The position numbers and the translations under genes are program-made. The notes under the pieces were generated by a model that was not told the DNA's origin, made no database searches, and saw only the letters and a program-made list of their open reading frames with translations. From Penelope pileata (Eukaryota; Chordata; Aves; Galliformes; Cracidae), in the NCBI GenBank assembly GCA_013396635.1, contig WBMW01005542.1, forward strand, positions 3,799,601-3,863,600: a DNA stretch of 64,000 nucleotides, read 5' to 3'. The first letter of the stretch is position 1. Each line of letters opens with the position of its first letter. This document shows positions 13,568-25,546 of this stretch, in pieces.

Positions 13568-13596
13568 CTCCGGAACCACAGCCCCAGGGAGCTCTG
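13568..13596 (-). other. candidate 29-nt micro-exon with strong donor
   Basis: Minus strand: acceptor ggtctgtctcagcag| and near-ideal donor CCGGAG|gtgagtagg. Two readable frames are QSSLGLWFR, or ELPGAVVPE when spliced in phase 1. Tiny exons are unusual, so despite good sites the call stays low. Confidence 0.15.
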
Positions 13597-16198
13597 CTGC
13601 TGAGACAGACCACGGGAGGAAAAGAAGAAAGACGGAGGAAACACGAAATGGGTGGAGTGACAGATAAGCTACCAGAGAAGTCGTAGTTCTGCACAACCGG
13701 CACACTGATGCAACACTGCCTGCTCCCTCACCTCACCCCACCAATGAGACTGCCACAGACAAACGACTGGGAGGGGGAAACGTGACAAATCATTCTCAAG
13801 ACAGCAAGAGAAAAAAGTAAAGGTTTTTAGAAGGTGCTTTTTTTTCCCCCATTATATAAAATTATTTTAGACCAGGCTGAAAAATTAAGTGGCATCTTCT
13901 AGTTCCTCCTCAAGTATGGCTCAATACTGCAGAAGGAAATTAACACACAGTTAATATACAAGCTTGGATCGAGTCTGTTTTTCAGCAGTGCCAACACCTA
14001 TACCTCCTACCATATGTTCCTGCCTTAACGACAGCTTTTCTGATCTGTTTTAATTTGTCTAGAATACCAAGACTAGAACTCCAGGAGGACACCTGTTTCA
14101 CTCAGAATCCAGTGTTTCCCATAAGGTGTTTCACTGCACTACCTAAGAGCCCGACACAGCCACACTGTCCGTGGCAGCACAGCAAGGCCGCCACAATGAC
14201 ACCGCTTGTGATGAAAGAGAATCTTAAGTTGTTCTGCCCTCCAGAAAGCTCTCACCTTTAGAAACACATTGCCTACCTCTGACACATAGCATCACCTAAT
14301 GCTCCCTGGATCACAGAGCAGCACACAAAGCTGCACAAAACTGCAAGGGAGACTCTCAGCATTGCACACTGAGTACTCAAGAATTGAGGCTGTAACAACG
14401 CAAGCTGTCCACAGCCAGCATCCCCTGTCCACCCATCGATCGTGCAGCGGATGCACTCCACCACAACACAAATGCTGCCTCAGTCTCAGCTCATACAAAG
14501 GCTGGAGACGAGCAGCTGATCCTTGCACCACTTCTGGGACATCCCCACTGCCAGGGCTGCTGTAGGCAGATGTGTGCACTAAGTGAGGCCAGCTGCTTCC
14601 TTCCCCAGGAACAAGGGAGGGGCACAGCACCATGCAGACAAACTCTGGTAAGAGACACTGGAAGAGCACTGCTGCTGGGATGCATTCAGGGCTCCAGCAG
14701 CCATTTCCCAGACCTTAGGGAGACAGGCACTTCAGGAAGCATCCTAAAGGCTGGGTCTGGCTGCTGAACTGCCTGGAGGATCACACAGACAGACTGACCT
14801 TTCTGGAGCTGGCCCCACTCCACGGATGATGCCTAGTTCTCAGTTCTCAAGAAATGAGGCCCCATACCTTACATATTGTATGTTTTTTTGGTTTACAACA
14901 AGCGTATACAACACTGAATTCATGAATACCATACAAGTTCCTCAGGTATTTTTACCAGACTAATGGCTTTAAAAACACTAAAACAAAACAGTCTTCAGAG
15001 CACTCTTGTGAAATCTTCACAGTAATTCTGTGATGGAAAACTGTTTCTCCTAATTTACAAAATGGGAAACAGACACTAAGGCCAAAACTGTCACCTCAAA
15101 AAAGACACTGCAGGCTGCTGAAGCTGTAGGGCTGCTTTGTGTCTTTATAGGATAACATACATTCAAAGCTTGCGCTGGGCACCGACAGCAGTAGCTATTT
15201 GCAAACCAGCTCCTCAGTGTCAGGAGATGGGCATGAAGGAAAACAAACAGCCAGGAAGCCCACAAGGGCCCTGTCCAACCCCATGTACTCACTCCACAAA
15301 TGAGGCTACCAGACTCCTCATTCCAGCATTTCCTATTCTGAGTTTATACCCCAACACCCTCCACAAACGGTAGCTGTTTTCTGTAACTATTTAAATGTCA
15401 GCAATACCTTTTTCCATGGCTAGGGCATGAATACGTTATTACATGAATTTTATACAACTTAGTAACGTGCAGACACCAAAAAAGACGACTTAGCTAGGAT
15501 TAGCTAGAATTAGTTTCTCTGAGACTTCCATCTCACACCAGATTTGATTAATACTGGCCAGTGGGTTTCTAAAGAGGAAAACAAACCTCTAGGAATACTT
15601 TCCCTTAAAAGAACTACAGTCTGCTGCAGTGCTGCTCAAACTAGGGGCGGTGGAGAGGAGAACATGGGGAACCATGACATAAATCCACGCTCCCATGGAG
15701 GCTGAGGCAGGGTGGTAGCTTAGAGAGCTACCCAGGGCTAAGCCTCGTCCAGCCTTCCCAGCCCTCTGCCCCAGGAACCAAACCCACACAACACATCCGA
15801 GCTGGCCCAGACATCGGCCAGTGCTTTGCAGGGGGATAAGGACAACACCTGCGAGCAGGTCCTTCCTTCTATCCTTTTTCTTCCACATTTGCTCAAGTTT
15901 GAAAGCCACAAAATACACGTATGGCAGGTAGTGAGTAATAGCAGGAAATCAGGAAAAGCCATCATGAAAAGAAGGGAGATTTGATCAAAAAGCTTAAAGG
16001 CAGTTGTTTCAGTAGTTTCAGCCTTGATTGTCCTTAAATCCCCTACCCCAGCACACTACCTCTTCTTCCTCATGGCACACCCTCACCCCTTTTCCTCCTG
16101 TTGCCTTCACCCCCCAGCTCAGAGCAGGAGGCTGCTGTCTCACTGCTCGAGCCTCTTAAACCCGGCTGAGAACCAGGAGCAGAGCAAGCGTCTCTCAC
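13597..16198. other. non-coding stretch
   Basis: No supported gene. Frames of 60-125 codons at 14273-14669 minus and 14299-14565 plus lie over the same bases on opposite strands, with no family resemblance. Donor-like motifs near 14250 and 14275 have no matching acceptors. Confidence 0.4.
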
Positions 16199-16232
16199 CT
16201 GGGGCTCTCATCACTGACTTAATGCCTGGCAG
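16199..16232 (-). other. candidate short exon, 34 nt (or 27 nt)
   Basis: The minus strand has two possible acceptors: tttgtttctcccag| gives 34 nt, and ctgccag| seven bases on gives 27 nt. They share the donor GCCCCAG|gtgaga. The single open frame of the longer form is LPGIKSVMRAP. It joins in phase to the exon candidate at 16872-16980 (which ends in phase 0). No homologue is recognised. Confidence 0.16.
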
Positions 16233-16871
16233 CTGGGAGAAACAAATTTGAAGTACTCAGTAACTGCTACACTGGCTGAAAAAGGCTAGTTATATGTGAA
16301 CTGTTCAGAAATTTAGGCACCACACCAGTCAGTCTAAAGAAAATGTTCAAATGAGTTTCCTAAAAATCTGCCCTTTTCTGCCCATTTTCTCAGGCACAGA
16401 ATTAAGATGGAGCAAAGCTTCTTTTTAAGACAAAGCCAACCACCTCTGCTCCAGAACACAGGCAGCACAGCTTCATCAGAGCAGCTGCAAGGGATTATAC
16501 TCTTAAGCATTAAGAATCTCAGAAACAACATTTGGGTGTTATCGTACCAAAAACCTAAAAGCTTGTCCCCACAATGTGAAGTATTGAGCAAACTTCATCA
16601 CAGTAAATACTAACAGTCACACATCATATACACACACAGCCATAACCTCCTAAGAAGAGGAATCCTTTGATGATTACCTCACGATAGCAGCCCTAGTCAA
16701 AACAAAGACCTACAAAATCGCTTCCATCACATCACGCACCTTGCCCTGCATAGGTTAAGCTCTAAAAGCAAAGCATGAAGAGCAAGGAAGCATCACTCCT
16801 ACTTCACAGACTGGGGCAGCCATTCTGTGCCTTGCCAACCTCCCACCCAAGCAGAGGGGGCTGTGCCTTAC

Positions 16872-16980
16872 CTTGGTTAGCAGGGCGTCACAAGCCCCCA
16901 GCCTCCTGCACCGGGGCTCTAAGCACTGAGCCTTATCCCACAGCAACTTCACAACGAGCGAGCGCTCGATTGCCTGCACT
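16872..16980 (-). other. candidate 109-nt coding exon, best of the left arm
   Basis: On the minus strand this segment is flanked by a good acceptor (ctggtgtgctgcctgtccag|) and a near-consensus donor (CTAACCAAG|gtaagg). The frame open across all 36 complete codons begins VQAIERSLVVKLLWDK, continues with a Cys/Arg-rich part (CLEPRCRRLGAC) and ends DALLTK. It enters in phase 2 and leaves in phase 0. Its length is normal for a vertebrate internal exon, and it is on the strand implied by the left arm's base skew. I do not recognise the protein. The opposite strand is also partly open (16775-17107), which lowers confidence. Confidence 0.25.
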
Positions 16981-18739
16981 CTGGACAGGCAGCACACCAG
17001 GCCTGTCTCTCATCACCACGGCTATCTTTAAAGACATTTATAAACCCCACTGCCATTTGGAACAGAATCAAAGCATGTTTTTTCCTTCCTCAAACTTAGC
17101 TTCATAGCCTCTCTCAAATATCCACAGGCTATACCAGTACAAGATTATGCTTCTCCTTTTTAATCAACTGCTAATTTTACTGCATAATGTCCTCCATATG
17201 ATGGACATCACTGAAGGCAGAGCCCTGAAGTTCTCTGCCCAGCAGAGGACTTGGTCTGTAACAGCAGCCTGGAGGCATTCTGCTTGCTGGGACCCACATA
17301 TCTGGGACCCACACATCTGGGAAGACAAATCCTCAAAGAAAAAGGGCAAGGATGAGCCCTGCGTACTTAAGGAATTTTCCAGTACTAACTTCACATCCTG
17401 TAACAGAAATCAGTGTATACTTCTAGATGAAATTATCTACAGTTAAGCACCTAATAAAGCCTCACCTACACAGAAACGCTCACTGTAAGAACTGTTTTAA
17501 AGACTGAAGGCCTTGCTTTTGCTTCTCCATGGAGATGCACTCTTCTTTAACCAAACAAATGAAAACACGTACATTACCAAGCCTGCTACACTACCAAACT
17601 AATTCTAAAATATAAGTTTGAAAAGGACTTAAATACTAGACTACTGTAATCCCAAATTTAATTAAAAAGCCATTTCAGCAATTACTTCATTTGATTATGT
17701 TTTCTAAAAGAAACTGCAAACTTCCACCTGCCTCCTAATTCATAAATTTGGGAATTACAACATCATGAAAAATACCCTGCTGAAAATGTTTATCTTTTCC
17801 AGGCATTTGCTTGAAAGGAATGGGGTTTAGCTTTCATGCAAGATATACTATTTCACCACAGCTTTAACATATATCGCATTAGGAAACCCGTATTTTATTC
17901 AAGCATTATACATCTTATAAAAATATATGAAAATCTTACAATTTTAATGCATGTCAGGTATCAGTAATCATGAAAAAAGTACAGTCATTTGAGTACTCAT
18001 CTGCTTTCCAGACTGCTCTCTCACCCCCCAGGAACCCGAGAGCAGCACCAGGACTTCAGGCCAGGGCTCCGTGGTGGAGGCAAAGGGTGCAGGCCCACAC
18101 CCGAAACACCAGCCCTTGTCAGACTACTTTCAAGCACAAGAAGTAAGCTCATCTCCCTGCCAGCATGTTCCAGCGTTTTCTAATAGTTCTGTATTGCTAC
18201 CCATATAAATATCAAATCTCCCACCGCTGTGAATCCTCAGCAAGTTCCAGGGTAATGAGCTCAGTCTAATGAAACGTGGCTTGAAAAAAACAGACTTTAA
18301 AGGAGTAGTTTAATTTGCTTCTGATTTTACTGAGTAACTCCCTGTTCTGCCACGATAAGAGAACAGGAGTTCCAAGTTACCCTCCTCTCCCCCAAGTCTG
18401 AGCAGAATTGGAACCTGGAATCCTGGGGCAGTCAGGGAAAGAACTGCACAACCAGGGACAGAGAGAGAAGAGCTGCATCAGCCTCTGCACAATTTACAGC
18501 TATACACAGCCACTTGTCGTACAGTGAATTATATATTTTCTAGATTTACAAACAGTTGAAGGATACTTGTTTCTGCTTTTGTCAGTACATTAGCAGAAAA
18601 ACAGGAAATGAATCAGACTGAAATAATAAACCTTGAGAAGAAACACGATGAAATGTTTTGGTCTTACATAAGATGGATTTTTTTTTTAAAAGTGACAGAA
18701 ACTTAGACAAATTGATCTATTGTATCTATTTTCATATAT
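16981..18739. other. non-coding stretch
   Basis: Nothing gene-like. It contains a 15-base tandem duplication (17289-17318, unit gggacccacatatct, second copy with one difference) and AT-rich DNA around 17560-17970. Confidence 0.45.
17289..17322. repeat. 15-bp tandem duplication
   Basis: Two adjacent 15-base units differ at one position and are followed by the first four bases of a third. This is probably recent replication slippage. Confidence 0.8.
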
Positions 18740-19056
18740 CAGAATCATGGAATCACTAAAGTTGGAAAAGACCTCTAAACTCATGAAGTCCAACCATCGA
18801 CCCACCACCACCACACCACCAACCCATGTCCCTCAGTGCCACATCTCCACGCTTCTTGAACGCCTCCAGGGACTGTGACTCCTCCACCTCCCTGGGCAGC
18901 CCATTCCCATCCATCACCACTCTTTCGGAGAGGAAAGTCTTCCTAATACCCAACCTGAACCTCCCCCGGTACAACTTGAGGCCATTCCCTTTCACCCTAT
19001 CACTGCTCCCTGAGAGGAGAGGCCAACCCCTACCTCGCCACAACCTCCTTTCATGC
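18740..19056 (-). repeat. CR1 LINE, 5'-truncated 3' end
   Basis: The plus strand begins 'agaatcatggaatcac...gttggaaaagacctc', the reverse complement of the CR1 3' terminus. It continues through 'agtccaacca', 'cctgggcagcc' and 'cctacctcgcc'. The minus strand still shows an ORF2 C-terminal remnant (GNGLKLYRGRFRLGIRK, then LPREVEESQSLEAFKKRGD, ending near ALRDM). CR1 elements are typically 5'-truncated in birds, and this copy keeps about 315 bp. Confidence 0.95.
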
Positions 19057-19555
19057 AGGCAGAAAAAGCAAACAAATGAGGATCTTTTCCTTTGCTATAG
19101 CGTAAGACAGGTACGTTCCAGTTTCTGCTGTATCAGTTTCAGGTGGATACTGAATAAATGAAATTGAAGTGAGCCACATGTAAGAATGCTGACTGACAGG
19201 AGAGTTGCCAAGGTAAGACAGGACAGGTGGGCTGCCAGTGAGCATCAGTGCCAAAACACAGTGAATCCTCCTTCACTTCCCAGCTTAGCCACACAGGAGG
19301 CCCCACTGGGAACAACTCTGGGCCTGTCTTACAGCTCTGCTGTTGATGCTGCATTTACATTCCACTAAAACTTCCTGCATTTGTTTCGTATGTAGTCAGC
19401 TTTCTCTTGGATAAAATCTTACCATTGCGTAACAGATTAAAACAGTAAGAATTAGCTCTTTAATGAGTTACTGCTCTGACTGCCTTCATATTGTTTGGAT
19501 GTATTCTATTTAAATGAAGTATCACAATGAAAAGCCTAAGATCACAGCATAACAT
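19057..19555. other. unique sequence between two CR1 copies
   Basis: No gene or repeat recognised. Overlapping frames on both strands (19139-19354 minus, 19186-19368 plus) look random. A weak donor-like site at 19324 pairs only with a 16-base segment. Confidence 0.5.
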
Positions 19556-19705
19556 AGAATCATAGCATACCCCAAGTTGGAAGGGACTCACAAGAATCAT
19601 TGAGTTCAACTCCTGGCTCCACACAGGACAACCCAGAATTCAAACCCCGTGTCTGAGAGCATTGTCCAAAAGCTCCTTGAACTCCGGCAGCTTGGGGCGT
19701 GTTCT
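19556..19705 (-). repeat. CR1 LINE 3' fragment, second subtype
   Basis: It starts 'catagaatcatagcat...gttggaagggactcac' and continues with the 'ctccacacaggacaacccagaattcaaaccc...gagagcattgtccaaa' block. That block differs from the internal sequence of the copy at 18740 and suits another CR1 subfamily. It ends abruptly after 'cagcttggggc', so the right end is probably deleted or truncated. Both neighbouring copies are in the same orientation but appear to be separate insertions. Confidence 0.85.
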
Positions 19706-21796
19706 TCCCCACATCACAAGGAGAGTATCTTCGATTAATCTGATCATAACGCAGTACCAAGAATCACATCTATTAACGTATCAGAAACTAATCGTTTTAT
19801 GCATTGAAATATTCAACAAATGCATATTTACTGTTCATAATACTCTAAAATACAAGTAAATGCTATTTAAAATAAAGAAACCTAGGAGGAACAGAAGAAA
19901 ACTCAGTGAGCACTGTTCTGCACAAATACCGTAGCAGCCAGCAAACACTTCCAATGACTGAGGAGCCCCACCGGCAGGAATGACGGACACTCAAATGGCA
20001 ACAGCACCGAGTACTTTCATTCCCTATCGCCATGATCTAAATCCTAAAGGACACTTTATTCTACAACTACAGCCAAGATACTAGTGTTTGTTTTTTTTCT
20101 TTTTACATGGAGATTAACAAGTTCCTGGTTTGTTTTGCTTGAAGAAAATTTTACTATCGCTTATTGCTACAAATGCTGTAAAGACATCGAGAGAATAAAG
20201 TAGATTTTGATCCTCTTGAGGTAAACTACTCAATTTAAATCATAAAGCTGCATCTGTGCAGAGTAAAACAGAAGTAAGACAACAAGGATTGCAAAAGCAG
20301 AAGAAGATACAACTTTGCCTGTGGAACTTTTTATTACTGGTAATTCACTGGAAAGAAACACAACTGCTAAACTCTCAGACACCAGCTGAGTTCTCAGGAG
20401 CTTAAATTAAAAAAGGAAAGGGGAAAACTGTGCATAATTGGCAAGATAAATCTTACTCCTACAATAGCCTTCTGCAATTAGTCTTTAAGAGGAAGGTAAG
20501 GCTTTTCACTTTTGCATACATAAAATGAGGAATTTTACTGTTGCTCTGACCCGGATTTCAATCCATTCAAGATTTCTGGCAAAATCTTTTTTCCCCTGAA
20601 GCCTAAAGGATGGTTGAATTCTTCAGGAAGAGGCCAGAAGTTCCCAACCACCTCCTGGACCCTCTCACACGTACCAGCTCTGCTCCTCTGCTTCCCCCTC
20701 CCCCCTCTTTGATGACTGTCCCCAATACCTTTATCTCACACTTTGTTTTTCTGAGATTACACCTGTATCTAATGCACCTACTAATTACGTTTCCAAACTA
20801 ACCTGAATATTCAGGAATGAATGAACTTCAATGAACTTTAGGAAACTAAATTACAATGACGACAACAGCAACAAACATTAACTTCAACTGCAAGTACAAA
20901 ATCCTATCTTCCCCAAGGACCATTTCTTCTGACCTCCTCATCTCTTAAACAAGAGGAACAAAAGACAGAAAACAGAGACACCAAATATTTAAGAAAATGT
21001 CTTCCACAAAAAAAAAAAAACAACAAAAAAAGAAGAAATGATAACGCCAGTCAAAAGCCAGGCTATTTCAACACAGGATGTCACAGGACAGCGACAGCTA
21101 ATTGCACACAGAGGAAGAACAGAGTCAGGCTGTAACCCCAACTAGATCTCATAGTAATCACTTGAATTTCATCTCTGGACTAAAGTATTTTTCCTCCCAA
21201 CAATCACAACTAGACCACAAGGAAAAAATGAACACAACTGTGTCCTGTCTAGGTATGGCTTTTGTTTTAGTAACTACAGCGTGCTGACATCGTATTTTCC
21301 ACTTCTGTGAGGCACTAGTAGGCTCGTGGTGAAATCCCCTCGGAGCAGGCTGGATGGCTTTCAGCTGAAGCTGATACTCCTTTCAGCGATTTAATCCCAG
21401 GCTGCCAAGTTTTTGCTGGCCACCTGCAGGGGTCAGAAGCCTATGAGCCTGCCCAGCCAGCGCCCAGCAGGGCTGGGGGGGACCTGGATTCCTGCTGGCC
21501 TTGTTCTAAAGGTGGAGGGGAAATGGGCCTGCTGGTCAAGCACGCTACAGATGGGCTACACAGAAAATAGCAGGATACAGTAGGAGTATACAGGTGCTCT
21601 TCACAGGATTAAGATTCTCATGGCCAGTGTGCATGCCCAGGTAAGCACAGGCACAGCAGCAACCACACCTGGGCTCAGAGGTGAATTCCCTTTGTGTTCC
21701 TTTACAGCACAGGGTGAAGCAGCTCCCTGCTGTTCCCATCTTATATTCCCCTTCGGTTACACAAACATCTAAAACAGCCCAAAGTGTTGTGTTTTG

Positions 21797-21815
21797 TTTT
21801 GATTTTAAATCAAAA
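21797..21815. repeat. 19-bp near-perfect palindrome
   Basis: TTTTGATTT, one T, then AAATCAAAA: a 9-bp inverted repeat around a single base. It is AT-rich and could arise by chance; no functional site is identified. Confidence 0.8.
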
Positions 21816-22494
21816 TCATTGATTTAAAGAAAAATATCTAAAATGATAATAGCAACCCAATTAGTCAAAAGAGTTATTTTTACTCTAAACCTTGTATTTC
21901 CTCATAATTTTCAGTGCCTCAGAAATATATTATCTACAAACTGTGCTTTGCTGCCATAAGGGGCCAGAAGGAGAGCTTTTACACTGATGCTTTGGCTGTC
22001 AGACACTCCAGTAATTTAAGACTCCACCCTTTTTAAAAACCAGTATTTGTACACAATTTTTTGTGAGGAGAGCGAGCTCCCTCAAATCTAAAACAAGTTT
22101 GTTAAGAGTTAACTGTAACCTTGCAGTTACAATTTTATGCCATGTGAAGATACATTAGTATTTCTGTTTCCTAACAAACATTCTTTTGAAGATACAACAT
22201 TTAATAATACATCCGAATTAAAGCAAGAGGCAATCAGATTGGATCCTGAGCAAGAGAGCATTTTGAATATAAAACAGTACGTGCAGTCATTATCTAATTC
22301 CTACCAGGTCCAGCTTTCCAAGAAGGAAAAAATAATTTGCTAATCATTCACTTGGAAAATGTTTTTCTCAACAAGTGACGTAGAGCTGGACTGGTAGAAA
22401 CCCTAGGAATTGTGTTATTTCCAGGAGATTGGTGTATGCATGATATTACAGAGCATTACATTAGAATAGCACACTTCAATAAAGTTCTGATAAC

Positions 22495-22547
22495 AAAAAA
22501 CAACATAGTTTTTGAAACAAACAAAGCAAAAAACTATGTGGTTTTTG
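22495..22547. repeat. inverted repeat / hairpin, stem about 17-18 bp
   Basis: The arm ACATAGTTTTT (22503-22513) is perfectly complementary to AAAAACTATGT (22529-22539). After one A/G mismatch, complementarity continues outward (aaaaac against gttttt). The loop is about 15 bases and A-rich. It could be the core of a decayed MITE or an RNA hairpin, but no flanking target-site duplication was found by eye. Confidence 0.75.
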
Positions 22548-23154
22548 AAAACGCTAAACAGACACTTATAAACACCACAAAAGTACACACACAGCATCCT
22601 AAGAAGGTAGGCAGAAAGCAGTCCTTACAGGTCAGATTTGCAGACAAAATGGACTGCCACAGAAATCTAATAAGAGAGTTTCAGGAGCACTGAGTATTTT
22701 AGTGATGAAGAGTACTGAAAACAAATGGGCGTCCAACACCTTCAAACATTTGATCTGTGTGTATACATAAGCTTATTGGAAGATCAGATATCTGCATGTA
22801 GCTAATTTAGCAGCCTCTGCCAGTAAGAATTATTATGTTTTCATTATATTCCTTAAGTAACAGGCTGGTAGAGAAAAACATGAGAACAGATGCTACCTGC
22901 TCTCTTTTTGGGATACTCCAGCTAAGGAGTCACTGAAGAAGAGACACTGTCCTACCGTATTACTGAAGGAAAATTTAGCTTTTCAGAGAACTTTTAAAAA
23001 AAAAAAAATCACAATAAGGATATGCAACAAAGGAGAATAAATCCAATAAATGTTTCCCAGCACTCATATGAGACATCCTATGCTAATAATTATTTTCCTA
23101 TAAAAGACCCAAGATGAAAATCCCTGTAGATCTACACACATGGGTAGGTAATAC

Positions 23155-23170
23155 AAAAAAAAAAAAAAAA
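23155..23170. repeat. poly(A) run, 16 bases
   Basis: Sixteen consecutive A's. No retroposed gene body is recognisable upstream. Confidence 0.9.
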
Positions 23171-24549
23171 TGTAACAAGGTAAGGTATGTTTGGTTTTTA
23201 TTCATTTGAGAAAGGAAAGTGAAGTTATTTCGCTTTTGAAGGAAGCTCTTTGAAGTCAGGAGCTTCAGTGTTTATTTGAAACCCTTTATTTCCTCCTGCA
23301 GTTCCAAAGAAAATAGCTACACAAATACATTAGAGGAAGCAGGTGTATAATTTCATTTAAAAGCTATTTAAGTTTGTTACAAAGAACCCTTATGTCAGCA
23401 CAGGAGATCCTTCAAACATTTCCTTAAGCTACTTGCTAGAAAATACCCTTTAATGCTTGTCTTTCTCCTTTACAAAAGGAAAGTAACCATTGAGTTTTCC
23501 AAAGAACTAGCAAGTGCTGCTCCATGACCCAAAGTAGAGAATAAAATGGCCACAGTGCCAGGAAAACAACAATTGCACTTGAAATTGCTCAGAATTATTT
23601 TCATAGATCTAAATCACCACAATTAAATGGTAAAATACCTAGGAACATGACAATTAAAAAATAAAAATAAAAAAAAATATCGAAGACTGCACTACTTCAG
23701 CAGAATTCCATATGACAGCATACCCTTTGTTACCACTGTTGCCTCAGTTTGGGTTCAGAGTTGCTTGTTGGCATATGAATCAGTTAACATTTCAGTTACA
23801 GGAATATCTGGAGTTATTCAAGACTAATTAAGCCATATACAACACCAAGAAAGGTATTTCTGCAGAAAAAAGATACATTTCAAAACGCTAGTAATGCGCA
23901 GAGCTAGGCAGCTTGCAGGTTTTTGATGTTTTAATAGAATTTCCCCCCAAAATGCACTAAGCAACTCCATGTGTGCAAACACCTGGCAGGTAAATTCTAC
24001 AGAAAAACGCACAAAGTTTCTTCTCTGCATTTTAAACATTGCATATGAAAGGGAATACATCTCTTGGCAGGTCTGTAGCCAGAGACTCTGCCGTGGAGGG
24101 GCTGTACCCTCAGTAAGCCGCTCTGTGTAATTTGTGCCCCCCACTGAAGACAACCCTGTTGAACTAGCTTAAAAACTTCAGCACAGGTAGTTGTCCACCG
24201 TGTCTCCGCTGTGGGTTAACCTACCCCTCGACAGGCATTCAGAACAGGGACACCTTGTCCACTTCAGAGCAAAACTAGATGTTCTGTTTAAACTATATGA
24301 CACCTCTAAGCTGAATTTTCCAGATCTCAGTTGAAGCAAGGACATGCATTTCATTACACTGATGGCTGCAGGTTAGTAGATTCCAACAAGAAGATAAATA
24401 GGAGGTGGCCACAGATTTAACATTTTAAACCACTGAGGCCATTTGCTGAATTAACCATGTCCTTAAAATAGCAGCTAAGCTTCCAAACCAGCATGCTACA
24501 CTATTCTGTGGGACTAAATCCCACAAATCAACAGTTTGTCAGACCTTAC

Positions 24550-24583
24550 TTGACAGGCCAGAGCAACACGGAGCGCAGCAGCC
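24550..24583 (-). other. candidate 34-nt micro-exon
   Basis: Minus strand: acceptor atccttcctttaagcctgctgtag| and donor CTGTCAA|gtaagg, both good. All three frames are open, so it carries no coding signal of its own. It could equally be part of a non-coding transcript or chance. Confidence 0.13.
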
Positions 24584-24754
24584 CTACAGCAGGCTTAAAG
24601 GAAGGATGGATATAGCACCTCATGGTTAAACAGCAGATGTTATGGGGGAGGAGAATGTAAGCAGACAGCCAGATTAAGTAAAATTGGAAAAACATAACCA
24701 TGCTATTGAAAACAGAAACCAAAGTAATATGAATTTAAATGCATTGTGACTCAC

Positions 24755-24802
24755 CTCATTTTTACAATGTAGTATGTCATTTATCCCAAAAGACAATGAT
24801 TT
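24755..24802 (-). other. candidate 48-nt exon with FGINDIL-like motif
   Basis: Minus strand: acceptor ggcctttattttaacaag| and an excellent donor (AAATGAG|gtgagtca). Only one frame is open: KSLSFGINDILHCKNE, phase 0 to 0. The SFGINDIL core resembles the eh1 Groucho-binding motif of homeodomain and Forkhead repressors, but no homeobox or other domain is in this window and 16 codons may be open by chance. Confidence 0.15.
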
Positions 24803-25039
24803 CTTGTTAAAATAAAGGCCAGTGTTACTACAACTGCCTGTCGCCTCCCATTATAACATCCTATTTCCAAATCTGCTTAGTTGCTGCTTCTCAAGCAAAC
24901 CAGGCTGAAAAGTTATCTACTAAGACCTTCAGTGCAGTTATTTCAAACAAGCTGCTTAAGCAAATTCTTCATTAAAGTTTTGGATTCTTTTAAAGTTATC
25001 TTAGAAAATAAAACAAATGCAAAACTTGAAATTCATTTC

Positions 25040-25546
25040 CTCTGGGAAGGTTGAGTGTTGTGCTCAGTTTTGGGCCCCTCACTACAAGAAAGACATTGAG
25101 GCCCTGGAGCATGTCCAGAGAACAGCAATGAAGCCACGAGGGGTCTGGAGCTCAGTGCTATGGGGAGCAGCTGAGGGAGCTGGGGGTGTTTAGTCTGGAG
25201 GCTCAGGGGAGACCTTATCACTCTCTACAACACCTGAAAGGAGGCTGTGGTGAGGTGGGGGCCTGTTCTCCAGGGTAACAGTGATAGGATGAGAGGCAGT
25301 GGCCTCAAGTTGCCCCAGGGGAGGTTCAGGCTGGGTATCAGGAATAACTACTACTCTGGAAGAGTGGTGGTGCACTGGCACAGGCTGCCCAGGGAGGTGG
25401 CAGAGTCACCGTTCCTGCACGTCTTCAATGAACGTCTGGATGAGGAAGGAACATGGTTTAGTGGTTTAATGGGTAATCCTGGTGGCAGGTGAACGGTTGG
25501 ACTAGATGATCTTGGAGGTCTTTTCCAACCTTGATGATTCTATGAA
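25040..25546 (+). repeat. CR1 LINE 3' end, longest copy
   Basis: About 505 bp in sense orientation. Typical CR1 blocks are read in order: 'cagttttgggcccctcactacaagaaagac', 'gaggccctggagc', 'gtctggaggctcaggggagacctt', 'tacaacacctgaaaggagg', 'ggtgaggtggggg', then the terminus 'gactagatgatcttggaggtc...gatgattctatgaa'. The ORF2 C-terminal remnant reads GSGLKLPQGRFRLGIRN and HWHRLPREVAESPF. It is 5'-truncated and cannot move on its own. Confidence 0.95.

Larger units (their letters stand above)
19706..25039. other. long non-coding AT-rich stretch
   Basis: No exon-sized coding segment is supported. It contains poly(A) runs at 21008-21020, 22996-23008 and 23155-23170, a near-perfect palindrome at 21797-21815, a hairpin at 22495-22547, and two weak exon candidates near 24.6-24.8 kb. 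The 22412-22693 plus frame is AT-driven and Lys/Asn-rich with no recognisable domain. Confidence 0.4.

Noticed and set aside
13065..13667. 200-codon plus frame
   Set aside because: Against the left-arm skew, overlaps other frames, and shows no domain or splice evidence.
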